This document shows positions 37,242-46,434 of a DNA stretch of 64,000 nucleotides, piece after piece. The position numbers were made by a program, and so were the translations under genes. Position 1 is the stretch's first letter. The number at the start of each line of letters is the position of its first letter. Source of the stretch: Deltaproteobacteria bacterium (GTDB taxonomy: Bacteria; Myxococcota; Myxococcia; Myxococcales; Anaeromyxobacteraceae). The DNA is taken from the NCBI GenBank assembly GCA_016214955.1, contig JACRMN010000012.1, positions 1 to 64,000 of the forward strand, given 5' to 3'. Under the pieces are notes generated by a model, which was not told where the DNA came from, did not search any database, and saw nothing but the letters and a program-made list of their open reading frames with translations.

Positions 37242-38210
37242 TTGGATCGACCCCGCGGCCGCTTCGCTCCCACCCCCACCGGCCCGCTCCACCTCGGCAA
37301 CGCCCGCACCGCGCTCCTGGCCTGGCTCTCGGCGCGCGCCGCCGGCGGCGCGGTGGTGATGCGGGTCGAGGACGCCGACCTCCTGCGTACCCGGCCGGGC
37401 ATGGAGGACCGCATCCTCGACGAGCTCGCCTGGCTCGGGCTCGACTGGGACGAGGGGCCCGACCGCGGCGGACCCCACGGCCCCTACCGGCAGTCGGAGC
37501 GCGCGCCGCGCTACCAGGCGGCCCTGGACCGGCTGCGGGAGGCGGGCCTCGCCTACCCCTGCTTCTGCTCCCGCGCCGAGATCGCCGCCGCCTCCCAGGC
37601 GCCCCACGCCGGCGACGACGGGCCCCGCTACCCCGGCAGCTGCCGCGACCTCTCCGCCGCCGAGGTCCGGGAGCGCGAGGTGCGCCGCCGTCCGGCCTGG
37701 CGGCTGCGCGTCGAGCCGGGTCCGGTGCCCTTTGCCGACGCGGTCCACGGCCCCAGCGCCCACGACGTGGCCGCCGAGGTCGGCGACTTCGTGGTGCTGC
37801 GCGCCGACGGCGTGCCCGCCTACCAGCTGGCGGTGGTTGTCGACGACGTCGAGATGGGCATCACCGAGGTGGTGCGCGGCGACGACCTCTTGCCGTCCAC
37901 CTCGCGCCAGCTCCTCCTCTACCGTGCCCTCGGCGCCCCGCCGCCGCGCTTCGCCCACGTGCCGCTGGTGGTCGGGCCCGACGGCGAGCGGCTGGCAAAG
38001 CGCCATGCCGCGCTCTCCCTGGGCCAGCTCCGCGAGGGTGGCGCCGACCCGCGGGCGGTGGTGGGGCTGCTGGCGGCCCTCTCCGGCCTGGCGCCCGAGG
38101 GGGTGGACCGCAGCCCGGCGGAGCTGCTCCCCGGCTTCCGGCTCGACCGGCTGCCGCGCGCGCCGGCGGTGCTCCGGCCCGGGGCGGTGGAGCGGCTGCT
38201 CTCCCCCTGA
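37242..38210 (+). CDS. gluQ: Glutamyl-Q tRNA(Asp) synthetase
   Basis: 322 residues from a TTG at 37242. Glutamyl-tRNA synthetase-like catalytic core without an anticodon domain: RFAPTPTGPLHLGNARTALL with an HxGN HIGH-equivalent, then DWDEGPDRGG, CFCSRAEI and a Cys for zinc (YPGSCRDL), and RLAKRHAALSLG as the KMSK-equivalent. It charges glutamate onto queuosine in tRNA-Asp. The genome has queuosine synthesis, as queF is at 57249. TACGCT is 9 bases upstream and no Shine-Dalgarno is seen. Confidence 0.93.
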   Translation: MDRPRGRFAPTPTGPLHLGNARTALLAWLSARAAGGAVVMRVEDADLLRTRPGMEDRILDELAWLGLDWDEGPDRGGPHGPYRQSERAPRYQAALDRLREAGLAYPCFCSRAEIAAASQAPHAGDDGPRYPGSCRDLSAAEVREREVRRRPAWRLRVEPGPVPFADAVHGPSAHDVAAEVGDFVVLRADGVPAYQLAVVVDDVEMGITEVVRGDDLLPSTSRQLLLYRALGAPPPRFAHVPLVVGPDGERLAKRHAALSLGQLREGGADPRAVVGLLAALSGLAPEGVDRSPAELLPGFRLDRLPRAPAVLRPGAVERLLSP

Positions 38211-38249
38211 GCCGCTCCCGGGCGGGCGCCCCTCGGCTATGCTGCCGCC

Positions 38250-38819
38250 GTGTCCATCCTCCGCTCCCGCACCGACCCGCGCTGGGTCGAGGCCGCGCTC
38301 TCCGACCTCGACCGCACCCTGGGCGACCACGTTCACTGCGAGAAGAAGGCGTCGGCCACGGCGCTGAAGCTCATCGCCGACCACCCGGAGCGGACGGCGC
38401 AGGTGCGGGCGCTGGCGAAGCTGGCCCAGGAGGAGAGCCAGCACTTCCTGGCGGTGCTGGTGGAGCTCCAGCGGCGCGGCGCGCCCCTGCCGCCCGACGA
38501 GGGCGACCCCTACGCCCAGCAGCTCATGAAGCTGGTGCGCAACGGGCCCGAGCGGATGCTCGACCGGCTGCTGGTGGGGGCGCTCATCGAGGCGCGGAGC
38601 TGCGAGCGGCTGGTGATGCTCGGGCCGGCGCTGCCCGACGAGCGGCTGCGCGAGCTCTTCGCGCGCCTCGCCCAGTCGGAGGAGGGGCACGAGCGGCTCT
38701 TCGTCGAGCTGGCGGCCGCCGCCTTCGGCGACGAGCGGACCCAGGCGCGCCTGGCCGAGCTGGCCGAGGAGGAGGCGCGCGTCGTGGCCGCGCTGCCGCT
38801 CCTGCCGCGGATACACTGA
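38250..38819 (+). CDS. miaE: tRNA-(2-methylthio-N6-isopentenyladenosine) hydroxylase MiaE
   Basis: 189 residues from a GTG at 38250. Ferritin-like four-helix bundle: LGDHVHCEKKASATALKLI, AQEESQHFLAVL, GALIEARSCERLVML, QSEEGHERLFVE, supplying four Glu and two His for a diiron site. MiaE hydroxylates the isopentenyl side chain of tRNA A37 using O2. In other bacteria it acts after MiaA and MiaB. It is 39 bases after gluQ, another tRNA-modification gene. A TATGCT sits 6 bases before the GTG. Confidence 0.88.
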   Translation: MSILRSRTDPRWVEAALSDLDRTLGDHVHCEKKASATALKLIADHPERTAQVRALAKLAQEESQHFLAVLVELQRRGAPLPPDEGDPYAQQLMKLVRNGPERMLDRLLVGALIEARSCERLVMLGPALPDERLRELFARLAQSEEGHERLFVELAAAAFGDERTQARLAELAEEEARVVAALPLLPRIH

Positions 38820-39052
38820 CGGGAAACCCGGCGGCGGCCGGGCCTGCGCCCGCCTGCCGCACCAGCCGTCTGACCCGTCCAGCTTTCCCTCCCCCTCCGT
38901 CGGGTGATCCCGACAGCCCCCCGCGCAAGCTGCTGGAATCGCGAGGCTCGGAGCTGGCCTGCCGGCTGCAAATCCCTCCCTCGGGTGGCGACGGAGCGAA
39001 GGCCACCGAGCGAAGCGCAGCCCACACCGCAGCCAGAGAAAGAGGAGACGCC

Positions 39053-39352
39053 ATGAACCGCAAGACCCCCACCCTGATCGGCGCCGGCGTCGGACTCGCA
39101 GTCTTCCTGGCCATCGGCCTCCTCCCCGCGCTGCTCTACGGGGGCTACGCGGGCGTGCTCCTGGCCGGCGGCTTCGTGGGCACGCCGGTGCAGCCGACGC
39201 TCTTCGTGCGGGCCCTCATCGTCTTCGGGATGGCCCTGGGCGTGGTGGGGGTGGGCGCCCTGTTTGCGGTGGCCGGCGCGGCGGCTGGCGCGGCCGTGTC
39301 CATCCTGACCGCCCGCGGCGAGAAGCCGGTGGCGAGCGAGACCAAGGCGTAG
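39053..39352 (+). CDS. Small membrane protein, tandem copy 1
   Basis: 99 residues. AGAGGAG ribosome site before the ATG. Two membrane helices (about 8-30 and 53-85), with FLAIGLLPALLYGGYAGVLL and VVGVGALFAVAGAAAGAAV. It is similar along the whole length to the protein encoded 39 bases downstream, which indicates a tandem duplication. No family recognised. The C-terminus is short and polar. Confidence 0.75.
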   Translation: MNRKTPTLIGAGVGLAVFLAIGLLPALLYGGYAGVLLAGGFVGTPVQPTLFVRALIVFGMALGVVGVGALFAVAGAAAGAAVSILTARGEKPVASETKA

Positions 39353-39391
39353 CGGAAGCACCAGCGCACCAGGCAGGATCTGGAGGGCGTC

Positions 39392-39694
39392 ATGAAGAAG
39401 CGGACCTTCCCCATCGTCGGCGCGGGTTTCGGCATCGCGGCCTTCCTGGCCATCGGGCTCCTGCCCTCCCTGGTCTACGGCGGCTACGCCGGCATCGTCC
39501 TGGCGGGCGCGCTCTTCGGCACCCCGGTGGCATCCACGCTGGCCGTTCGCATCCTGGCCATCGTCGGCATGGTGATGGGCGTGGTGGGGGTGGGCGCCCT
39601 GTTCGCGGTGGGCGGAGCGGCCCTGGGCGCGGGCGTCGAGGTCCTGGTGGGCGCCGGTGGCCGCGAGCCCAGCGCCGACAGCCGCAAGCTCTAG
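39392..39694 (+). CDS. Small membrane protein, tandem copy 2
   Basis: 100 residues. Shares with the upstream copy FLAIGLLPSLVYGGYAGIVL, GTPV..TL.VR and GVVGVGALFAV.GAA. The DNA over the second helix is nearly identical (about 35 bases at 39239 and 39579). AGGATCTGGAGG precedes the ATG. Same two-helix plan. Function unknown. Followed by a strong terminator. Confidence 0.75.
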   Translation: MKKRTFPIVGAGFGIAAFLAIGLLPSLVYGGYAGIVLAGALFGTPVASTLAVRILAIVGMVMGVVGVGALFAVGGAALGAGVEVLVGAGGREPSADSRKL

Positions 39695-39716
39695 CCGCGG
39701 CCGGCTCGCGCGGGAG

Positions 39717-39744
39717 GCGGCCCGAGGGGTGACCCTCGGGCCGC
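39717..39744. terminator. Bidirectional intrinsic terminator
   Basis: GCGGCCCGAGGG with CCCTCGGGCCGC, a perfect 12-bp stem and a GTGA loop, followed by TCGCGTTTCC. Lies between the tandem small genes and the convergent arginase-family gene. Confidence 0.75.
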
Positions 39745-39753
39745 TCGCGTTTC

Positions 39754-40875
39754 CTACACCGGGCTGCCGAGGATGGCGGCCAGCGTCTCCCGCAGGTAGG
39801 CGGCGGCGGTGCGCAGCGTGGGCGCCGCGCCCTCGGGCCCGCGCCCCAGCGCCGGCGCCACCTCCACCAGGTCGGCGCCGACGAGCGGCATGCCCCCGAG
39901 CTCGCGCCCGGCACGCCGGATGAGCTCCAGCACGAAGCCGGGGAGGAGGCCGCCCGGCTCGGGCGTGCCGCAGGCATCGGCGAAGGCCACGTCCGTGCCG
40001 TCGATGTCGTTGGAGAGGTAGAGGGCCCGGGCGCCGCACTGCCGCAGCGCCGCCAGGATCTGCTCCTGGGCGCGCCCCGGATCGCGCAGCACATCCTCGG
40101 CCCAGAGCTGCCGCACCCCGGTGCGCCCCTCCCAGTGGCCCCGGTCGTGGCGGGTGGCGCGGATGCCCACCTGCACCGTGCGGCCGCCACGCCCCACCAG
40201 CTCGTTGGCGTGGAAGGCCCAGGTGGCGAAGCAGTGCCGGACGCCGAGCCGCTCCTCCAGCAGGTCGGTGTGGGCGTCGAGGTGGAGGATGGCCAGGTCG
40301 GGGTGGTGGGCCGCCAGCACCTTCACCACCGGCCAGGCCACCGAGTGGTCGCCGCCCAGCACCACCGGCACCGCGCCCGGCGCCTGGGCCAGCAGGAGGG
40401 AGAGGGCCCGCTCGGCGGCGGAGAGCGGCGAGACCGGCAGCGCCGCCCGCTCGGCTTCGGGCAGGGAGGGATAGAGGCTGCGGCGGGTGGCCGCGAGCTG
40501 GCCGGCCGAGAGCATCTCGTCCTCGAGGAGCTGGGGCACCACGAACACGTCGCCGACGTCCACGATGCCCCTGGCGGCGGCGCGCCGGAAGAACTCCGGA
40601 TCCTCCTCGACCAGCTGGTTGCGGATGCCCTGGGGCCCCTCGCTCGCGCCCCGGCGGTAGCCGGCGCCCACGTCGGAGGGGATGCCCAGGAGCAGCACCC
40701 GGGCGGAGGCCGCCTCCTGGAGCGCCTGCCGCCAGCGGGCGGAGACCTCGTTCTCGCCGCGCGCGCCGTAGATCCGCTCCTGCACCGCGAGCTGCTCCGC
40801 CTTGCCGGTGGAGACCACGTACAGGCCGCCGGCGGCGGGGCGCAGCAGCAGCTCGAGCTCGGCGATGAGACGCAT
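39754..40875 (-). CDS. Arginase/agmatinase-family ureohydrolase
   Basis: 373 residues. A short N-terminal extension, then the ureohydrolase domain (about 60-370): VVLGGDHSVAWP, LAILHLDAHTDLLEE, and the metal-binding SNDIDGTDVAFA, giving His and Asp ligands for a Mn2 cluster. The family hydrolyses guanidino groups (arginine, agmatine, guanidinobutyrate, formiminoglutamate); the substrate cannot be told from the sequence. A cell-envelope signal is absent. Convergent with the tandem membrane proteins. Confidence 0.85.
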   Translation of the reverse strand: MRLIAELELLLRPAAGGLYVVSTGKAEQLAVQERIYGARGENEVSARWRQALQEAASARVLLLGIPSDVGAGYRRGASEGPQGIRNQLVEEDPEFFRRAAARGIVDVGDVFVVPQLLEDEMLSAGQLAATRRSLYPSLPEAERAALPVSPLSAAERALSLLLAQAPGAVPVVLGGDHSVAWPVVKVLAAHHPDLAILHLDAHTDLLEERLGVRHCFATWAFHANELVGRGGRTVQVGIRATRHDRGHWEGRTGVRQLWAEDVLRDPGRAQEQILAALRQCGARALYLSNDIDGTDVAFADACGTPEPGGLLPGFVLELIRRAGRELGGMPLVGADLVEVAPALGRGPEGAAPTLRTAAAYLRETLAAILGSPV

Positions 40876-41252
40876 GGTGCGCCCAGCCTAGAGCGGCCGG
40901 CGGCCCGGCGGCAAATTGCCCTGGGCTGCATGACGGAGAGTCATACCGATCGGGTCTCCCCCGGACCAAAATCGAGCCCCGGCGTCCACTTTCTCGCTCA
41001 TGCGCCATCGGCCGGAGCGGCCCCGTGCGCCGGGTACGCACAACTGCGCGGCGACATTCCGCCTCATCGGCGTGAGGAAGGAGGCCACTTCCGCACAGGC
41101 GGCCCCGTCCCCAGTCTCCGCCAGCGGTGGTCGTCGGAGGGCACCGACATCCACCACCAGGCAGACATGCGGCGGACTGTCGCAAGGGACTCCGGGGCGG
41201 GGTGCTCCGGGTCCAGGACGACGCGTGAACCAGAAGGAGAGAGGGCAACGAC
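40876..41252. other. Promoter region of the five-heme cytochrome
   Basis: No gene. It contains an inverted repeat ATGAC-GGAGA-GTCAT (40930-40944), possibly an operator, and GAAGGAGAGAGGG (41233-41245) as the ribosome site before the ATG at 41253. The remainder is GC-rich with no clear promoter hexamers. Confidence 0.5.
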
Positions 41253-44200
41253 ATGATGAAGCAGATCGCGAGAGCAGCGAGAGGCGCGGCGGCGGCAGTG
41301 GTCGCCGTCGCTGCCCTGGCTGCGGGGCAGGCACAGGCGGCCCCGAACGGCCTGGGCACCAGCTACATCCCGGGGCGCGTCGGCGTGCGCGGCACGGTGC
41401 CGAACCCCGGCACGCAGCAGCAGGAGCTGGCGAACATCACCTTCCCGGCCCCCTACAACGTCTTCGAGTTCACCGTCACCTGCGCCGGCTGCCACGGCGG
41501 CGCCGTCGACCAGCAGGTGGCGCACTTCGGCGTGCAGAGCGGCACCGCCATGGCCTCCTCGGCGCGCGACCCGGTGTTCCGCGCCAACCAGATCGCGGTC
41601 AACAACATCCTGCGCGCCCTGACCGGCGAGGACGGCGCGGGCAACATGTGCTTCCGCTGCCACAGCCCCAACGGCTGGTACTCGGGCCGCTTCGACCCGA
41701 CGCTCGGCGGCGACCCCGAGGGCCGGACGATGATGCACAGCATCGTCCTCTCCACCGACGACGAGGGCATCAGCTGCGAGCAGTGCCACCGCGTCGCCGG
41801 CGCCGTCACCTTCCAGAAGCCCGGCCTGCCCGCCACCACCCAGGCCTTCAACCTGCTCGCCGGCATCGGCGGCTACCCGGCCGATCCGGGCTGGCCCCAC
41901 GACGGCGGCCCCTTCGTCGACCAGGCCGGCACCCCGACCGTCCACGCGGGCGCTCCCTTCGGCGACACCAGCCTCCAGTACAACGAGGGCATGAGCTACA
42001 ACGGCCCCTACTCGGGCATGGTCTCCTCGACCCACAGTGACGTCCCGCCGGCTGCCTGGGGCGCCACCGACTACACCGGCCAGATCTTCGCCGTGCACCC
42101 CGCCACCGGCCTGCCGGTCGTCAACGTCGACGGCTCGGTCGCCCCCACCTACGAGAGCCCCATCGGCGCCCCCATCACCGACTGCGTGCGCGACCCGGCC
42201 AACCCGGCCGCCTGCAAGATGCCCTTCGAGCCGGTGTACGACTACCAGGCGCAGTCGCTCTCGATCGAGCACCCCACCTACGCCAACGGCTTCCTCACCA
42301 AGTCGGAGTTCTGCGGCTCCTGCCACGACCTGACCGTGCCGGTGCTCAACCACGGCATGCCCGAGCAGCGCACCTACACCGAGTGGAAGTTCTCCGCCTA
42401 CTCGCAGCCCGGAGCCTCCACCACCCTCGGCATCCCGGTGGCCACCAAGCGCACCCAGGCCGGTGAAGTCCGCTGCCAGGACTGCCACATGCCGCAGGTG
42501 AAGCACGAGTTCGCCGACGACGCGCCGTCGGGCCTCAACGCCGACCCCCTCCTCGCCGGCTGGTTCCCCTACGCCAAGGACCGCAACCTGGACGGCGGCA
42601 CCTCGAGCCACAAGCACGCCGGCGCCAACCGCGACCTGGGCGCCATGATGAAGGTGCTCTACCCCGAGCCCGACATGGAGGTGCTCGGCGTCTCCACCGG
42701 CAACGATCCGCGGATCTTCCCGGGCATGAACTCCACCCGCGACGCCGCCTACGTCCGCAACGTCCGCAACACCGAGATCAGCATGGCCGACGCGGTCAAG
42801 CTGACCATCGTCTCCGGCCCGACCGAGACCGCCGCGGGCTCGGGCGTGTACCAGCTCCAGGTCCGCGTCGACAACAGGACCGGCCACCGCGTTCCCACCG
42901 GCTACCCCGACGGCCGCCGCATGTGGATCAGCCTGGGCGTGACCGACGCCGCCGGCGCCACCGTCTACCAGTCCGGCCTGTACGACGCCGCCGAGTCCCG
43001 CCTCTACACCGACGCCTCCGGGACCTTCGCCCGCGCCCAGTCGAACGTCATCGACGCCACCGTGGCCAACGCGGTCATGGTCTACGAGCGCGTCACCTGC
43101 CGCGACGGCCTGGTGCCCGGCGCCCCGCTCTTCGACGGCGCCAGGGACGGCATCTGCGAGGACCCGGGCTCGCCGTTCCTCCCCAACAACACCATCATGT
43201 TCGACAACCGGATCCCGCCGGCGGGCTTCACCTACGCCGACTACCGCACCGGCGGCATCAAGTTCTGGAACTACACCCTGGCCCCGAACCCGAACGCCGG
43301 CGGCGCCCTGCGGCCCGTTCCCTGCGAGGACGCCCCCGGCTTCCCGGCGGCCATCGGCGGCTCCTGCGCCGCGGCCACCGCCCCCCGGTACGCCGACGGC
43401 CAGGGCTACGACCTCGTCACCTACCGGTTCGCCGCCGCCCCGGGCCAGGCCCTGGTGGCCCGCGCCCAGATCCAGTGGCAGACCCACACCCGCGAGTTCA
43501 TGGAGACCCTGCGCGACCAGCAGGAGAGCCTGGGCCTCGTGGACGGCGTCCGCCCCGAGGGGCCGATCAACCCGACCATGCTGGGCTACCCGCTGGCCCC
43601 GGCCTACCTCTCCGACGTGATCAACCTGGCCTCGATCCAGGACCCGTACCCGAGCGCGCTCTCCAGCGGCACCAGCCTGCGTGACAACTGGGGCGGCATC
43701 GCCTACGCCGCCTGGCTGCTCACCGGCAAGGGCGCTCCCGCCACCGTGGCCGTCGCCGACTCGTCGGTGACCGCCGCTCCGCCCGCCCCGGCCGACGTGG
43801 CCGCCGCCGCCACTCCCGGCGTTCCCTACGAGGCCACCATCTCCTGGTCGGCCGTCGCCGGCGCCGACGGGTACCTGGTGTCGATCCTCTACGGCTGCCC
43901 CACCCGCGCCCAGAACCCCGACGGCAGCTTCGTCACCACCCACTGCTACGACGCCACGCTCGACGCCGGCCTGCCCGAGGTCTCGACCGTGGGCGTGACC
44001 ACCACCTGGGACCGCCTGGCCGTCGTGCCGGCGAGCGCCTGCGACGCGACCACCGGCGTGTGCGAGATCGTCAACACCGCCATGAACGTCAACAAGAGCT
44101 ACGGGTTCAAGGTGCAGGCCTTCAACGCCGCCGGCCACTCCGCCGACTCGGCCACCATCACCTACAAGAGCCCGTGGGACATCCCGCTCCCCGCCGAGCT

Positions 44201-45467
44201 GCTGCGCCTGGTCTCGCTGACCACCACCAGCGCCACGCTGGCCTGGACCGACACCGCCGACAACGAGACCATCTTCGTGGTCCAGCTCGTGCCGGTGGCC
44301 GCCCCGCAGCCGCCCCTGTCGGCGGCGCTGACCCCGACCCCCGACGGCCTCGGCGTCGTCCCGACGCCTGCGCCCGAGGTGCTCACCGTGTTCGCCACCC
44401 AGACCCCGGGCGCCACCGGCTTCGGCGGCAACCAGCAGACCGTGGCCGGCCTCCTGCCCGACACGGCCTACAACGTCCAGGTCCAGGCCTGCAACGCCAC
44501 CGCCTGCTCCGGCATGAACCTGAACGGCCCGATCCAGTTCCGCACCTCCGTGGCCCTGGCCGCCCCGATCCTCAACACGCCGGCCATCGTGCGCGGCGGC
44601 ACCCTCTCGGTCGACCTCGCCTGGAACGTCGTGGCCGGAGCCACCAGCTACGTCGTCGAGCGCTCGCTCGACGGCGGCGCCACCTGGAGCCTGCTCGTCA
44701 ACGTCGCCGCCACCAGCTACTCGGACGCCAGCGTCGCCTACTCGACCACCTACTCGTACCGGGTGAGCGCGACCAACGGGGCCAACACCTCGTCGGCCTC
44801 CAACGTCCGGACGGTGCTGACGCCGCCCGTCGTGGGCGCGCCGACCATCGGCACGGTGAGCGGCCCCACCAGCACCCGCAACGTCACCGTCCGCTGGTCC
44901 TACGCCAACCAGGGCCAGACCGGCTTCTCCATCCAGCGCGCCCTCGTGACCGGCGGCGCTCCCGGCGCCTTCGCCGAGGTCGCCACCGCGGGCGCGGCCG
45001 CCCGCAGCGTCGTGAACCAGCTCCCGGCCCTCCCGGCCGACGACGGCACCGCCAACGTGTACGTCTACCAGGTGCTGGCCTACGTCGACACCGCCGAGGG
45101 CCGGATCTTCTCCGACCCGAGCGCGGCCTCGCGGCTGGTGACGCTGGCCCCGCCCGCCCCCACCTCGCCGAACTGGACCAACGGCGGCGTCGTCCGCACC
45201 GCCGGGCAGGCGGGCTCGCTGACGGTCACCTTCAACGACCGCTCGCAGAACGAGCTCCGCTTCACCCTCGAGCGCCAGCTCCGCAGCGCCAACGGCACCT
45301 GGGGCCAGACGACCCAGATCGCCGTGCCGGCGGCCGCCGGCATCGGGCCCCGCACCCACGTCAGCTCGGGTCTCTTGTCGAACCGCACCTACCGGTTCCG
45401 GGTCCGGGCCAGCAACGACGGCGGGAACTCCAGCTGGAGCAGCTACCAGTCGGCCAGCACCAACTAG
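41253..45467 (+). CDS. Secreted five-heme c-type cytochrome with Fn3-like repeats
   Basis: 1404 residues. Signal peptide MMKQIARAARGAAAAVVAVA, cleaved near GQAQA. Five CxxCH heme sites lie in the N-terminal third: CAGCH (Cys77), CFRCH, CEQCH, CGSCH and CQDCH. A non-heme domain follows, and about residues 840-1404 are five Fn3-like repeats (for example YEATISWSAVAGADGYLVSI and VDLAWNVVAGATSYVVERSL). Multiheme proteins of this kind carry electrons to extracellular acceptors; the Fn3 region may bind surfaces or polymers (inference). Heme attachment would need the resB-ccsA genes at 50 kb. Confidence 0.9.
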   Translation: MMKQIARAARGAAAAVVAVAALAAGQAQAAPNGLGTSYIPGRVGVRGTVPNPGTQQQELANITFPAPYNVFEFTVTCAGCHGGAVDQQVAHFGVQSGTAMASSARDPVFRANQIAVNNILRALTGEDGAGNMCFRCHSPNGWYSGRFDPTLGGDPEGRTMMHSIVLSTDDEGISCEQCHRVAGAVTFQKPGLPATTQAFNLLAGIGGYPADPGWPHDGGPFVDQAGTPTVHAGAPFGDTSLQYNEGMSYNGPYSGMVSSTHSDVPPAAWGATDYTGQIFAVHPATGLPVVNVDGSVAPTYESPIGAPITDCVRDPANPAACKMPFEPVYDYQAQSLSIEHPTYANGFLTKSEFCGSCHDLTVPVLNHGMPEQRTYTEWKFSAYSQPGASTTLGIPVATKRTQAGEVRCQDCHMPQVKHEFADDAPSGLNADPLLAGWFPYAKDRNLDGGTSSHKHAGANRDLGAMMKVLYPEPDMEVLGVSTGNDPRIFPGMNSTRDAAYVRNVRNTEISMADAVKLTIVSGPTETAAGSGVYQLQVRVDNRTGHRVPTGYPDGRRMWISLGVTDAAGATVYQSGLYDAAESRLYTDASGTFARAQSNVIDATVANAVMVYERVTCRDGLVPGAPLFDGARDGICEDPGSPFLPNNTIMFDNRIPPAGFTYADYRTGGIKFWNYTLAPNPNAGGALRPVPCEDAPGFPAAIGGSCAAATAPRYADGQGYDLVTYRFAAAPGQALVARAQIQWQTHTREFMETLRDQQESLGLVDGVRPEGPINPTMLGYPLAPAYLSDVINLASIQDPYPSALSSGTSLRDNWGGIAYAAWLLTGKGAPATVAVADSSVTAAPPAPADVAAAATPGVPYEATISWSAVAGADGYLVSILYGCPTRAQNPDGSFVTTHCYDATLDAGLPEVSTVGVTTTWDRLAVVPASACDATTGVCEIVNTAMNVNKSYGFKVQAFNAAGHSADSATITYKSPWDIPLPAELLRLVSLTTTSATLAWTDTADNETIFVVQLVPVAAPQPPLSAALTPTPDGLGVVPTPAPEVLTVFATQTPGATGFGGNQQTVAGLLPDTAYNVQVQACNATACSGMNLNGPIQFRTSVALAAPILNTPAIVRGGTLSVDLAWNVVAGATSYVVERSLDGGATWSLLVNVAATSYSDASVAYSTTYSYRVSATNGANTSSASNVRTVLTPPVVGAPTIGTVSGPTSTRNVTVRWSYANQGQTGFSIQRALVTGGAPGAFAEVATAGAAARSVVNQLPALPADDGTANVYVYQVLAYVDTAEGRIFSDPSAASRLVTLAPPAPTSPNWTNGGVVRTAGQAGSLTVTFNDRSQNELRFTLERQLRSANGTWGQTTQIAVPAAAGIGPRTHVSSGLLSNRTYRFRVRASNDGGNSSWSSYQSASTN

Positions 45468-45533
45468 CGGCACCGCCGGGCCGGGGACTCCGCTCCCCGG
45501 CTCCGGCAAGAGCGCAGTGAACGAGCAGCACCT

Positions 45534-45576
45534 GGCGGGTCGCCAGCCTTCGGGCTGGCGGCCCGCCTCTGCTTTC
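45534..45576 (+). terminator. Strong intrinsic terminator after the cytochrome gene
   Basis: A 15-bp stem (one T-G wobble) built from GGCGGGTCGCCAGCC, a TTCG tetraloop and GGCTGGCGGCCCGCC, then TCTGCTTTC. The stem-UUCG structure is very stable. Confidence 0.85.
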
Positions 45577-45623
45577 TGCAGGTCGAGGAGAGGTCGCGGG
45601 CTTCGGTCCCGCAGGCCCGCGCC

Positions 45624-46409
45624 TCAGGGCTTCAGCTGAAACCGCATCCGGAAGCGGGCCTGGCCCTGCGAGGGCACGGCCAGCCGCGCCCCCCGCAGGA
45701 CGGCCTGGGCGCACGAGAGCGTGGCGTCGCTGGCGCCGCCGCGGATCTCGACGGGGGCGTCGAGCACCTGCATGACCTGGCCGTCGCTCTCCACCTCGAG
45801 CAGCAGCATGGCGGGGCCGGAGGGCGGGGTCGCCGGCGGGGAGCCCGGGGCCCGGCTGAAGGCGGCGCCGAGCCGGGCGTAGCGGGCCTGGCTCTCGCGC
45901 CCGAAGCAGGCGGACAGCTCCGGGCGGAGGCGGCCCAGCTCCCGGGTGACCGCCGGTGCCGGCGTGCCGGCGCCGAACGGGGAGACCACCGGCACCTGGG
46001 CCCAGGCGGCGGGATCCGGGGCCGGGGGCATCTCCGGGCGCGGAGGCTCGGGCGTCGCCGGGCCCGCCGCGGCGACGGGTGTGGCGGTGGCCTGCGGGAG
46101 GCGGCGGGCGGCCGTTGCCCGGAGCCGCTGGCGGTCGGCCGGCGCGGCGGCAGGCCCGGGGTCGAGCGGCACGGCGCCGGGGACGAGGACTCCCGGGGCG
46201 GTGGCGGAGGGCGCGCCGGGCCCGGGAGGCGCCGACAGGCTGGCGGCCGGCGAGCCGCCGGTCTGCGCGCCGTTCGACGGGGCGGGCGAAAGGACCGCCG
46301 GCGGGCCGCCGGTGGCGACGGGCTCGGGATCGAGGCGGGAGATGAGCAGGATGCTCCCGGCCCCCAGGAGCAGGATTCCGCCTCCGGCCGCCAGCACCGC
46401 GGATCGCAT
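45624..46409 (-). CDS. Membrane-anchored Pro-rich protein with AgmX-like C-terminus
   Basis: 261 residues. N-terminal membrane helix (about 5-24), a Pro/Ala/Gly-rich linker of about 110 residues, and a C-terminal domain (about 155-261) with ELSACFGRESQARYARL, MLLLEVESDGQVMQVLDAPV and a Cys in ATLSCAQAVLRGARLAVP. The spacing of C-x and the G-x-V-x-x-V strand resembles AgmX/PglI C-terminal domains of myxobacterial gliding and envelope proteins, a TonB-like fold. A similar protein is encoded at 49169-49939. Confidence 0.65.
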   Translation of the reverse strand: MRSAVLAAGGGILLLGAGSILLISRLDPEPVATGGPPAVLSPAPSNGAQTGGSPAASLSAPPGPGAPSATAPGVLVPGAVPLDPGPAAAPADRQRLRATAARRLPQATATPVAAAGPATPEPPRPEMPPAPDPAAWAQVPVVSPFGAGTPAPAVTRELGRLRPELSACFGRESQARYARLGAAFSRAPGSPPATPPSGPAMLLLEVESDGQVMQVLDAPVEIRGGASDATLSCAQAVLRGARLAVPSQGQARFRMRFQLKP

Positions 46410-46434
46410 CGGTCGTGACCTTCCCGGGCCGGCG

